Assembly (NCBI GenBank): GCA_949840885.1
Contig: CATKYJ010000024.1
Span: 1-64,000, forward strand
Source: an uncultured Acetatifactor sp.
Lineage (GTDB): Bacteria; Bacillota; Clostridia; Lachnospirales; Lachnospiraceae
Reading direction: 5' to 3'
Length of the DNA stretch: 64,000 bases
Below, in pieces: positions 1 to 8,477 of this stretch. Each line of letters starts with the position of its first letter. Within the stretch, counting starts at the first letter, position 1. The notes under the pieces were generated by a model that made no database searches, was not told the DNA's origin, and saw only the letters and a program-made list of their open reading frames with translations. The position numbers were made by a program, and so were the translations under genes.

Positions 1-1
1 C

Positions 2-274
2 GAAAGCGCAGGAGAGAACACCGGCATCTCAATCGATTTCCGCGACAGCCGGGGTTTCCCGGATAAGATCAAGGGGCTGTTCCCGGTAAAGGGGAACCTG
101 GTTAAGACGGAGAAAAACGGCGTCAGGGGCGCGTATTCGGAGCTTACCTACCGTTTTGACGAGCCCGGCATCTACTTCATCTCTTCCCGCGTTTCCAGCC
201 AGCGCAACGGCACAAAAGATATTTTCACCCAGGTTCGCAACCTGGATCGTGTCAGAGGGATTGTGGAGGAATAA
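2..274 (+). CDS. C-terminal end of a tannase-like protein (partial)
   Basis: The reading frame is open from the left edge to a TAA stop and has no visible start. Its last 90 residues resemble the C-terminus of the complete protein encoded at 53208-55469: both contain a segment of the form PG-x-YF followed by SSQRNG or KSQRNG, then IFTQV and a closing R-x-IVE. The two are therefore paralogues, and this one belongs to the same tannase/feruloyl-esterase-like family, whose C-terminal part here looks like a beta-sandwich rather than the catalytic fold. The next gene starts 3 bases after the stop, so the two are probably co-transcribed. The catalytic part lies outside the window. Confidence 0.75.
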   Translation, partial: ESAGENTGISIDFRDSRGFPDKIKGLFPVKGNLVKTEKNGVRGAYSELTYRFDEPGIYFISSRVSSQRNGTKDIFTQVRNLDRVRGIVEE

Positions 275-277
275 ACT

Positions 278-2632
278 ATGAGCAATATGACCCCGTCTTA
301 TTTGAATACAAATTTTATCTGGACGCCGGACTGGACGCCGAAAGATGATGCTATACCGCGCCTGGTGCGTTTCCGGAAAGAGATCAGCATAGATACAGTG
401 CCGCAGAGGGCAGAGCTCAAGGTATCTGCGGACAGCCGCTACAAGCTTTATATCAACGGCCAGTTTGTCTCGGAAGGTCCCCAAAAGGGCGATTGGGAAA
501 ATTGGTATTTTGATACAGTGGACATAACGCAATGGATGGTATCGGGCCAAAATGTCATAGCTGCGGAGGTGCTTCGCTACCCCGCCACGTTCGACCGCCG
601 GAACAAGAGCCTGATCCGTTCAGAATATCCCTGCCTGTATTTGGAACAGGCAGACGGTACGGATCTCTCCGCGAAATCCGGTGTCCGGTGCATGGTGGAC
701 CGGGATCTGGAGATTCAGAGCGAACCCTGGAACCCTGCCCCAATCCATGCCCTGGAGATTGCTGCCGGTTCCGCGGTTTTGCAGGGCTGGATGGAATCGT
801 ACTATGACGACAGCCATTGGCTGGAAGCTTTCCCGTATTCCATCCTCAATATTCCCCGTGCACAAAGTCCCTTCAATTTGCAGTCCCGGGAGATTCCTCT
901 CATGGCGCACCGCGAGAAGCGGTTCCGGCAAGCGCTCTGCCTTCGCGGAAAAACGGGTGAGACCGTCCAAAATGCGTCGAGACTTGCCGCCTGGAATCAG
1001 ATGCTGGAGACGGACGATGCTTTGACCATCCCGCCACATACCTGGGAGCGCATCGAGATCAGCGCGGACACGCTGCAGACCGGGTATCCGATGCTCTCCG
1101 TAAGCGGCGGCTCGGGGGCATCAGTACGCGTCCTCTGTTCCGAATGCTATGCGGGCGCCCTGGTCCCCAACGGTAACGCGACACCGGACAATCTGCCCGC
1201 AAAGGGCGACCGCACGGATTATGTACATGGAATGCTCCACGGCAATGAAGATTCCTATTCTGTAGGCGGCTTTGGTACGGAGTCAAGGCCGGAAACCTGG
1301 GAGCCTTTTTGGTTTCGTACTTTCCGCTTTATTGCGCTGACTGTCGAGACAGGCGATGAGCCCTTGACTTTACACCGCTTTGCGTATCGCACCATGGGAT
1401 ATCCGCTGGAAGCGAAAACGAATATCTCCTGTTCCGATGAAAGCATGGCACCGATCTGGAACATTTCTCTGCGCACATTGAAGCGGTGTATGTTGGAGAC
1501 ATACGTGGACTGTCCCTTTTATGAGCAGCTGCAATATGCCCAGGACGCGCGGTCAGAAGCGCTGTTCACCTACACCGTATCGGCGGATGACCGGCTGGCC
1601 CGGCAGTGCATGGAGGCGTTTCGCCGATCCCAGCGCGGAGACGGGCTGATTAATGCCTGCGCTCCCACCATTTGGTACAATGTGATTCCCGGCTTTTCCA
1701 TCTACTATCTGCTGATGGTACATGACCACATGATGTTTTTTGGCGACAGCGCACTGGTGGAAACACATCTGCCCGCCATAGAGCAGATTTTGGCTTTCTT
1801 CGACCGGCATAGGCTCTCCTGCGGCATAGTCGGCCATACCGGCGGTCCGATCATCCGGGAGCGATACTGGTCTTTTGTGGACTGGTGCGAGCAATGGAAA
1901 CTTCTGGGCGGTTGCCCTCCCGCCGCGCAGAAAGGGGCCGGTGCGGTTACCATGGAGAGCCTTCTCTATCTGCTGGGCCTGCAAAGGGCGGCGGAGCTGG
2001 AGCATTTTGCCGGTCAGACACAAAGGGCGGAGACATACCGGCAGCAGGCGCTGGAATTGCGCGGCGCCATCCGGGCAAACTGCATGGGCGGCGGTCTGGG
2101 CGGCGTGCCGCTTTTGCAGGACGGTCCCGGGATCGAAGAATACAGTATGCACCCGCAGGTATTTGCAATCCTGACAGGCGTGGTCTCTCCGGAGGAAGGC
2201 CGGGCTATGCTGGATACGGTGATGGGGGAGCCCGCGCTGCCGCGCTGTTCCGTAGCCATGCACCCCTACCTGTTCCGCGCGCTGGAGATTACAGGGATGT
2301 ATGAAAAAGCGAATCGGTGCTGGAACATTTGGCGGAAAATGGTCACAGACCATCTGTCTACATGCGTAGAAAATGATACGGACGTCCGCTCCGACTGTCA
2401 CGCATGGGCTTCCGCTATCCTCTATGAACTCCCGGCAGTCTACCTGGGCCTGCGGCCCGCCGCGCCCGGCTTTGCCAAGGCTTCTGTCCGCCCTGTTATG
2501 GGACACTTGGACTGGTGCAAAGGAGACGTCATAACGCCCAGGGGCATGGCCCACATCGAGTGGCATAAGACTGAGGCAGGGGACTGCCGGCTGGCATACA
2601 CCCTGCCGGAAGGCATGGAAGCAATTCAATAA
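278..2632 (+). CDS. GH78-like alpha-L-rhamnosidase family protein
   Basis: This 784-residue protein has no signal peptide, so it is probably cytoplasmic. The N-terminal 120 residues look like the rhamnosidase N-domain (segment YKLYINGQFVSEGP near residue 52). The central part is an (alpha/alpha)6 barrel, recognised by VDCPFYEQLQYAQDARSEAL near residue 410, which corresponds to the DCPxREx motif of GH78. The C-terminus is a short beta domain. The usual DCPQRDE acidic pattern is replaced by DCPFYEQ, a variant of many uncharacterised clostridial members, so activity on rhamnosides is not assured. It starts 3 bases after the tannase-like gene and is followed 14 bases later by a GH43 gene, which suggests one degradation operon. 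The start is supported by GAGGA upstream. Confidence 0.75.
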   Translation: MSNMTPSYLNTNFIWTPDWTPKDDAIPRLVRFRKEISIDTVPQRAELKVSADSRYKLYINGQFVSEGPQKGDWENWYFDTVDITQWMVSGQNVIAAEVLRYPATFDRRNKSLIRSEYPCLYLEQADGTDLSAKSGVRCMVDRDLEIQSEPWNPAPIHALEIAAGSAVLQGWMESYYDDSHWLEAFPYSILNIPRAQSPFNLQSREIPLMAHREKRFRQALCLRGKTGETVQNASRLAAWNQMLETDDALTIPPHTWERIEISADTLQTGYPMLSVSGGSGASVRVLCSECYAGALVPNGNATPDNLPAKGDRTDYVHGMLHGNEDSYSVGGFGTESRPETWEPFWFRTFRFIALTVETGDEPLTLHRFAYRTMGYPLEAKTNISCSDESMAPIWNISLRTLKRCMLETYVDCPFYEQLQYAQDARSEALFTYTVSADDRLARQCMEAFRRSQRGDGLINACAPTIWYNVIPGFSIYYLLMVHDHMMFFGDSALVETHLPAIEQILAFFDRHRLSCGIVGHTGGPIIRERYWSFVDWCEQWKLLGGCPPAAQKGAGAVTMESLLYLLGLQRAAELEHFAGQTQRAETYRQQALELRGAIRANCMGGGLGGVPLLQDGPGIEEYSMHPQVFAILTGVVSPEEGRAMLDTVMGEPALPRCSVAMHPYLFRALEITGMYEKANRCWNIWRKMVTDHLSTCVENDTDVRSDCHAWASAILYELPAVYLGLRPAAPGFAKASVRPVMGHLDWCKGDVITPRGMAHIEWHKTEAGDCRLAYTLPEGMEAIQ

Positions 2633-2646
2633 AGGAGATATAGCAT

Positions 2647-4130
2647 ATGAAACAGATTTGGAATCCTATTTTTCCGTTGCACGAGTATGTGCCGGACGGC
2701 GAACCCCACGTTTTCAGGGATCGTGTCTACGTCTTCGGTTCTCACGACAAGGAGGGTGGAGAGGAATACTGTATGCTGGACTACGTCTGTTATTCCGCTT
2801 CGGTGGAGGATCTGACAGACTGGAGGTATGAAGGCGTGATCTACTCGCCCTCCCAGGATCCGGCTTACGGAGAAAACCGCAAATACATTTACGCCCCTGA
2901 TGTGGTGCGTGGCAACGATGGACGCTATTACCTCTATTACTGCCTGCTGGGTGACCACTATATCAGCGTGGCGGTTTGCGACACCCAGCGGGGCGGTATG
3001 AGTATTACGGCAACGTGCGCAACCCAGACGGCAGTATCCTGCGTCGGTTCGTCCCAGGCGATCCGGCAGTCATCAACGATGATGGTGTGATCCGTCTCTA
3101 CTACGGCTGGTCCCTGGCTCTGCCAGAGGAACAGCTTGCAGCCATGGGGCAACGGGATAGTCCCATTGAGGAGCAGATCGTCGCTGCGCAGATGATGCTC
3201 TTTAACCGCACAAGGGAGGAAGTGCTGGCCGAACCGGAGGGGCTGATGGGAGCTAACTGCGTAACGCTCAGGGATGATATGTTGACCATCGCATCCCAAC
3301 CCGTGCGCATTGTACCGGGACAGCTCAAAGCTGTAGGCACGAGCTTCGATGGATACGCTTTCTATGAGGCCAGTTCCATCCGCAAGATTGGCGACACGTA
3401 CTATTTCATCTACTCACCGCAAAAGAACAACCAGCTCTGTTATGCAACCAGTCGATACCCTGATAGGGATTTCGTTTATCGTGGCGTGATTATCTCCAAC
3501 TGCGATGTGGAGTACAATGGCCGTGAGCAAAAGAATGCGCTCAATCTCTCCGGTACAAACCATGGCAGCATTGAAAACATCAAGGGAAAGTGGTATATTT
3601 TCTACCATCGCCTGACCCATGGTTCGGATTACAGCCGTCAAGCCTGCGCGGAAGAGATATGCTTGCAGCCGGATGGCAGCATTCCCCAGGTAGAGGTCAC
3701 CACCCAGGGCCTCAACGGCAGGCCCCTGGAGGCCAGAGGCAGGTATCCCGCCGCCATTGCCTGCAATATTACCAACGGCCACATGCCGAACATCCAGTTT
3801 GAGCGGGTGAAGATCGACCACAGCCTTCCCCGTGTGACCCATGAGGGAGACGATCATTTCCTGACCGGGATCACCAATGGAACGCTCATCGGCTATAAAT
3901 ATTTCCGCTTTGAAGGTGATGTGACACTAGCCCTCACCTTGCGCGGCAAGGCGAAGGGGACGCTTACCATCACGGACGGAGACCGTGCCCTGGGCAGCCT
4001 CGCTGTCTGTCCTTCCAAAGAGTGGACAGACAGTGCACTATCTTTTCGTGCCAATTCTGTCAGCCCTCTCTTCCTGCGCTATGAGGGCGAGGGGATGCTG
4101 GAATGTAAAGACCTTACCTTTTTTGAATAA
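2647..4130 (+). pseudogene. GH43 glycosidase, interrupted by a one-base frameshift
   Basis: Two overlapping frames together encode one GH43 enzyme of about 494 residues. The first (from ATG 2647, AGGAGATATAGC upstream) carries the N-terminal beta-propeller blades with PDGEPHVF and IYAPDVV, which contain the likely catalytic base and the pKa-modulating Asp. After AVCDT the reading leaves the correct frame; the rest continues as PAGRYEYYGNV in another frame and includes FYEASSIRK with the probable general-acid Glu. One extra C in the C-run at 2983-2986 would restore a continuous protein. GH43 enzymes cut beta-xylosides or alpha-L-arabinofuranosides. The defect may be real (recent loss) or a homopolymer sequencing error; everything downstream looks intact. 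Confidence 0.8.
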
Positions 4131-4139
4131 GGAGCAAAT

Positions 4140-4366
4140 ATGTATCACTCTTTTTTTCCTGGCCAAATCTGGCTCGACACTACAGGGAAGCCCATCCAGG
4201 CTCACGGAGGCAGTATCCTGTTTTGGGAAGGTGCCTATTACTGGTACGGTGAGAACAAGGAATATACCACCGGGAATCGCCGACTCGCTCCTCGGCCCCT
4301 ATACCATGGCGCGGCAAGGCCTCAGGCCCCTCGGCATGAACGCCGGGGACTTTGATCTGGCACAGG
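4140..4366 (+). pseudogene. Remnant of a GH43 subfamily 24-like exo-galactanase
   Basis: A start codon with GGAGC upstream opens a frame reading FPGQIWLDTTGKPIQAHGG and then AYYWYGENK, the typical N-terminus of GH43 exo-beta-1,3-galactanase-like proteins. Near 4275 the homology jumps frame and position to DSLLGPYTM and RPLGMNAGDFDL, which lie further along in the same family, so an internal deletion removed sequence between them. At about 4366 the homology switches to a GH3 enzyme. Only about 75 codons survive. It is not expected to make a functional enzyme. Confidence 0.7.
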
Positions 4367-5149
4367 ATGTACATGGAGGGCCTCTGCGGGGCCTATATCC
4401 AGGATTCCACCACGTTTCCCTCCGGGGTAAACCGCGGCGCGAGCTTCGACCCGGAGCTGGAGCAGCAGATTGGTGAAATCGTCTCCCGCCAGGAGGCGGC
4501 GTATGGCATCACACAGATTCTGGCCCCGGTGCTGGACATCTCTCGAGAGTCCCGTATGGGCCGTCAGTCCGAGCCCTACGGCGAAGATCCGACCCTTGCT
4601 GCCACCATGGGCACGGCTTTCACGAAGGGTATCCAGGAGACAGGGGCCGCAGGACGGAATCCCGAGTCTGTAGCCAAGCACTTCCTGGGTTTCCACAAAT
4701 CCGAAGGCGGCATTCACGGTGCCTATGTGGACATCGGCGACCGCCTGCTTTCCGAGGTCTACGGCAAGCCCTTCCAGGCTGCGATCAAAAAGTCGAATCT
4801 GCGGGGCATCATGCCCTGCTACTGCTCCATCGATGGTCTGCCCATCCATGCCAGCCAGAAATATCTAACCGGTCTGTTGCGCAAAGAAATGGGCTTTGAC
4901 GGCGTAGTTGTTTCCGATTACTGCGGCGCGGAAAACGTCCACGAGGTGCAGAAGACCGATGAGACAAAAGGAACAGCCGGCTGGCGCTGCCTCCGCGCCG
5001 GAGAGCATCATCCTGTTGAAAAACAATGGCGCACTGCCCTTGTCCGGCAAGGAAAGGACCGTCGCTGTCATCGACCCCCATGGGAACAATGCCCGGTTCT
5101 ATTTCGGCGGCTACACCCATCTTGCAGCCCGCAGCCTGTTGGATTCGTA
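4366..5149 (+). pseudogene. Remnant of a GH3 beta-glycosidase
   Basis: From 4366 the frame matches the intact GH3 protein of this window (45714-48437) from its residues MEGLCGA onward, through TYGEDP/PYGEDP, AKHFLGFH and GFDGVVVSDY, which contains the nucleophile Asp. The N-terminal 80 or so residues are missing. After NVHEVQ (about 4940) a deletion and frame change jump to PESIILLKNNGALPLSG and then ARFYFGGYTHL, which lie about 80 residues further on in the paralogue. The frame ends at a stop near 5149, so the C-terminal sandwich and FnIII domain are absent. It is a mosaic of deletions and almost certainly inactive. Confidence 0.8.
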
Positions 5150-5455
5150 GATCCAGGCAAGATAAAGGCCTTGTCGGAATGTACGGGAATTCATGTCGTA
5201 TGTGGAACGGGATATTACATTGACGCTGCTATTGGACGAAAAGACAGGAAGCCAGGAGTAGCGGGTATGCAGAGGAAGATTGGGATTCGGAAAGTGCGCA
5301 TTGGGGACACTGACAGGCTTAACCTGAATTCCACGTTATCAAAATTCGTCTTTGCGGTCATCATTGAGAATAAAGAGATATTGGGTAGCGCAGAGATAAT
5401 ATGTGAGAACCCGGCAGATTATGGGTTGTTAAAAGATTTTCTGGAGCAGAAATGA
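5150..5455 (+). pseudogene. Phosphotriesterase-family fragment joined to unknown sequence
   Basis: The frame reads KIKALSECTGIHVVCGTGYY, which resembles the strand that follows the metal-binding part of phosphotriesterase-homology proteins (TGxxIVxGTGxY). Only about 30 codons fit that family. The remaining 70 codons, ending ENPADYGLLKDFLEQK and a TGA, are not recognised. There is no start codon or ribosome site of its own. It is best read as another deletion-fused scrap in the 4.1-6.2 kb graveyard. Confidence 0.45.
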
Positions 5456-5485
5456 TTGATTGGCTTGTGAAAGCGGAGGGAATTC

Positions 5486-6173
5486 GTGGAATTCAACAGA
5501 GATGACATAAGGGCAAGAGTGAATATGCTGAAAGAATTTATATCCTGCGCATATCATATTCATTTTACCGAGTATGACAGTCATTTTAACCGGATACAGG
5601 GCGATGATGATACGGTCGATGTGTTTTTCTGGCTGGACTATGATGGGAGTGATGTATTAGAAACATGGCTCTTTGAAGGAAAGCCGATTATACATGTAAA
5701 TTCCGTTGGAATGTGCTGGGTGGCAGATGTGGAAATGGAAGATACCAATCTGTGCGGCATTCATGTGATGGGACCGGTTTTCCTGGATGATTTTTCGCAG
5801 AAAAAATTGGAACAAAAGCTGGATAGAATCGATATTTCCCTGCCTGTGAAAAAGCGTGTAAGAGAAGTGATAAAGAGGATTCCTGTGATGTCAATCATGA
5901 AATTGCGTGAATACGGAAGTATGTTACATTATTGCCTGACAGGAGTGAAATTATCTGTAAGCGAATATACTATACGCGGAAATTACCATGGAGCCACAGA
6001 AACGGAAATGATGGAAATGCTCCAGTCGGTACATGGCACATGCCTCTCTGAGAAAAGAGGCAGAATATAAACAGATGGTGACGGTCACGGAGGCAAATAA
6101 AGAGGATTTGAAGCTTTATCTATTCCCCAATGTCCAGCTTACCTATGAAGAACTTTTTGACGGTGTCAACTAA
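5486..6173 (+). pseudogene. AraC-like regulator N-terminal remnant, frameshifted, no HTH
   Basis: A frame from GTG 5486 (AAGCGGAGG upstream) encodes about 185 residues. The segments HVMGPVF and MLHYCLTGVKLSVSEY resemble the sensing N-domain of Firmicute AraC-type regulators, in which GPVF and YCLTGEK patterns recur. No helix-turn-helix follows. Near 6033 the frame changes; the alternative frame from ATG 6033 continues as SLRKEAEYKQMVTVTEANK and stops at TAA 6171-6173, a tail not recognised. Lower GC than the neighbouring hydrolase genes suggests a different origin. A strong terminator follows at once, so transcription of the decayed block ends here. Confidence 0.5.
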
Positions 6174-6185
6174 ATTCAATGAATG

Positions 6186-6221
6186 AACAGGCGGAAAAAT
6201 GAAAATTCCACCTGTTTTTTT
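6186..6221 (+). terminator. Rho-independent terminator after the remnant block
   Basis: Arms AACAGGCGGAA (6186-6196) and TTCCACCTGTT (6206-6216) pair with one mismatch around a 9-base loop, followed by a run of seven T ending at 6221. It isolates the importer I genes from the decayed genes upstream. Confidence 0.8.
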
Positions 6222-6328
6222 GTCTTGTTTTCTTCAAAAATTACCCTGTTTCTAGCATTTTTAATATAGTTTCTCTTTTTCGCTCCCCTTACAATAAATT
6301 TAATGAAAGAAAAGAGGAGGGCATACAA

Positions 6329-7285
6329 GTGAAAAAGACAAAAGCTGTTACGCCCTACAAAGAGCATCTTGGCTTTGTGGGTGGGCTGCAGGAACTGTGG
6401 AAGCACAAGATGCTGTATCTGATGACACTTCCCACCATTATCTGGGTGTTGATCTTTTGCTATTACCCCATGTACGGCGTGCTCATCGCGTTCAAGGACT
6501 TCAGCTATAAGGAGGGAATCTGGGGCAGCCCCTGGGTGGGACTGAAGAACTTCCAGTTCCTGTTCAACTATAAGAGCGTAGGAAGAATTTTCTTCAACAC
6601 GATTTTCCTGAATGTGCTCTTCATCGTTACCGGCACTATCATGTCCATTTTGCTGGCTTTGGTGTTCGTTGAGATCAAGAATAAGGTTTACAACAAGGTA
6701 GTACAGACCATAGCAATCTTCCCTCATTTCGTGTCCTGGACCGTGGTAGCCATGTTCATGAGCGGTATCATCGGCGGCAGCGGCATCATGACCAGGTGGA
6801 TTATGGACAATGGAGGAGCGGATCCCGCGTTCTATACCACCCCGGGCTGGTGGCCGTTGATCCTGGTGCTTTTGAAGCTCTGGCAGGGAGCCGGATACGG
6901 AACCATCGTGTATGTGGCGGCCATCACGGGCTTCGACCAGGAAATGTACGAGGCGGCCAGGGTGGACGGCGCCACCAGGCTCCAGCAGATCACCCGGATC
7001 ACGCTGCCTCTTTTAAAGACCACAGCCATCATGCTGACCATCATGAGCGTGGGCAAGATCTTCAACGGCGACTTCGGCATGATTTACGCGCTGATCGGCG
7101 ACAATGCCTCCCTCTATCCCACCACGGATGTCATTGACACCTTTGTGTACCGGGCTCTGCGGCAGCTGAACAACTTAGGCATGAGTACCGCCACCAGCTT
7201 CTTCCAGTCTATCGTAGGGTTGGTGCTGGTATTTACCACCAACTTCCTGGCCAAAAAAGTGGAGCCGGATGCGGCTATCTTTTAA
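6329..7285 (+). CDS. Sugar ABC transporter permease, LplB-type (importer I)
   Basis: This 318-residue inner-membrane protein has about six hydrophobic segments and the CUT1 permease EAA loop (EAARVDGATRLQQI near residue 211) that docks the ATPase. It begins at GTG 6329, chosen because GAGGAGG lies 9 bases upstream. Members of this LplB/YtcP class pair with one partner permease and a lipoprotein, both of which follow. No ATPase gene is nearby, as is usual when a shared MsmX-type ATPase energises several importers (family knowledge). The substrate is probably a plant-derived oligosaccharide; the sequence does not say which. A TACAAT hexamer near 6290 is a possible -10 but has no good -35. Confidence 0.9.
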   Translation: MKKTKAVTPYKEHLGFVGGLQELWKHKMLYLMTLPTIIWVLIFCYYPMYGVLIAFKDFSYKEGIWGSPWVGLKNFQFLFNYKSVGRIFFNTIFLNVLFIVTGTIMSILLALVFVEIKNKVYNKVVQTIAIFPHFVSWTVVAMFMSGIIGGSGIMTRWIMDNGGADPAFYTTPGWWPLILVLLKLWQGAGYGTIVYVAAITGFDQEMYEAARVDGATRLQQITRITLPLLKTTAIMLTIMSVGKIFNGDFGMIYALIGDNASLYPTTDVIDTFVYRALRQLNNLGMSTATSFFQSIVGLVLVFTTNFLAKKVEPDAAIF

Positions 7286-7340
7286 ACGCGGCGTTTGCGT
7301 TTTGCTTGCGGCAAGCTCATAGGAGCAGAAAGGAAATGAA

Positions 7341-8249
7341 ATGGGAAAAACAAAAATAAAAGGAACTGCCATCAAAAAATCCGGCGGCGAGAAAGTGTTT
7401 GAAGTAGTGGTATACGCCCTGGCTACCCTGTTCTGTATCTACTGCCTTTTCCCCTTTGCCATCATTCTGGGGAGCAGCTTTGAGACGGAAGCCAATTTTG
7501 CTACATACGGATTTCCGATTATTCCAAAGGACTTCACCGTCCAGGCCTATCAGGTGGTGTTGGGGGATGCCCAGATATTCCGGGCCTACGGCGTGACGAT
7601 CTTTACCACAGTGGCAGGAACCCTGTTCAGCATGCTGCTGACTATCACCATGGCCTATCCGCTGTCCCTGAAGAAAGTGAAGTTCCGAAATGTGATTACG
7701 TTCTTCGTATATTTTACCATGCTGTTCGGAGGAGGCCTGGTGCCTACTTACCTGCTGATCGCCAGAACCCTGGGGTTGAAAGACAACATAATGGTACTGA
7801 TCCTCCCGGTGGCTTTCGGGGCATGGAACATGTTCCTGATGCGGAATTTCTTTAACGGGATTCCCCACGAACTGTCGGAATCGGCTTATATGGACGGAGC
7901 CAACGACTTCCAGATTCTGTGGAAAATTATTCTTCCGGTATCTATACCGGGCATCGCCACTTTGAGCCTGTTCTACGCTTTGGGCTACTGGAACCAATGG
8001 TTTAATGCCATGCTCTATATCGACAACAACAAGCTGTTCCCCCTGCAGTATCTGTTGATGCGGATGCTGCGGAATGCGGATGCCATGAAAGAGATGGCCC
8101 GGAGCACCGGCATAGCGGCGGGAGAGATTCCTACCAACTCCCTGCGGATGGCGACTACCGTGGTGGCCATCGGCCCCATCATTTTCCTGTACCCTTATGT
8201 GCAGAAATACTTCACCAGCGGACTTACCGTTGGAGCAATCAAAGGTTAA
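7341..8249 (+). CDS. Sugar ABC transporter permease, YtcP-type (importer I)
   Basis: This 302-residue protein is the second permease of importer I. It has six predicted membrane spans and a diverged EAA loop (SESAYMDGANDFQ near residue 187), and ends with the family-typical TVGAIKG. The start has AGAAAGGAA upstream. It follows the first permease after 55 bases that include a small GCTTGC/GCAAGC hairpin. The gene order permease-permease-binding protein is the reverse of importers II and III in this window. Confidence 0.9.
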   Translation: MGKTKIKGTAIKKSGGEKVFEVVVYALATLFCIYCLFPFAIILGSSFETEANFATYGFPIIPKDFTVQAYQVVLGDAQIFRAYGVTIFTTVAGTLFSMLLTITMAYPLSLKKVKFRNVITFFVYFTMLFGGGLVPTYLLIARTLGLKDNIMVLILPVAFGAWNMFLMRNFFNGIPHELSESAYMDGANDFQILWKIILPVSIPGIATLSLFYALGYWNQWFNAMLYIDNNKLFPLQYLLMRMLRNADAMKEMARSTGIAAGEIPTNSLRMATTVVAIGPIIFLYPYVQKYFTSGLTVGAIKG

Positions 8250-8342
8250 TGTAAAAACGTTATTTCTCTCTGCCTGCTCCGGGACGGTAAATCCCGGGCG
8301 GCGGGGATGGAAATAAAACAGCATTTGCTTGTGTGGGCGAAT

Positions 8343-8464
8343 GCGGAACTAAAAACAGCGACAGCTCCGTGGTACCCCAGAGGATTTACGGACGCATCAC
8401 TTTGCGGCCGGAAATTCTCTGCCGGACCCAGGTACCAAAGGGGCTGTCGCGGAACTAAAAATAG
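8343..8464 (+). promoter_or_regulatory. Long-range hairpin with flanking direct repeats before the binding-protein gene
   Basis: GCGACAGC (8358-8365) pairs with GCTGTCGC (8443-8450), and GGTACC occurs at 8371-8376 and again at 8431-8436, extending the same inverted repeat. GCGGAACTAAAAA occurs as a direct repeat at 8343 and 8449, just outside the left arm and just after the right one. It lies in the 228-base gap between the second permease and the lipoprotein gene, where RNA hairpins commonly protect the abundant binding-protein message. Function is inferred. Confidence 0.5.
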
Positions 8465-8477
8465 GAGGAAAATAAGA

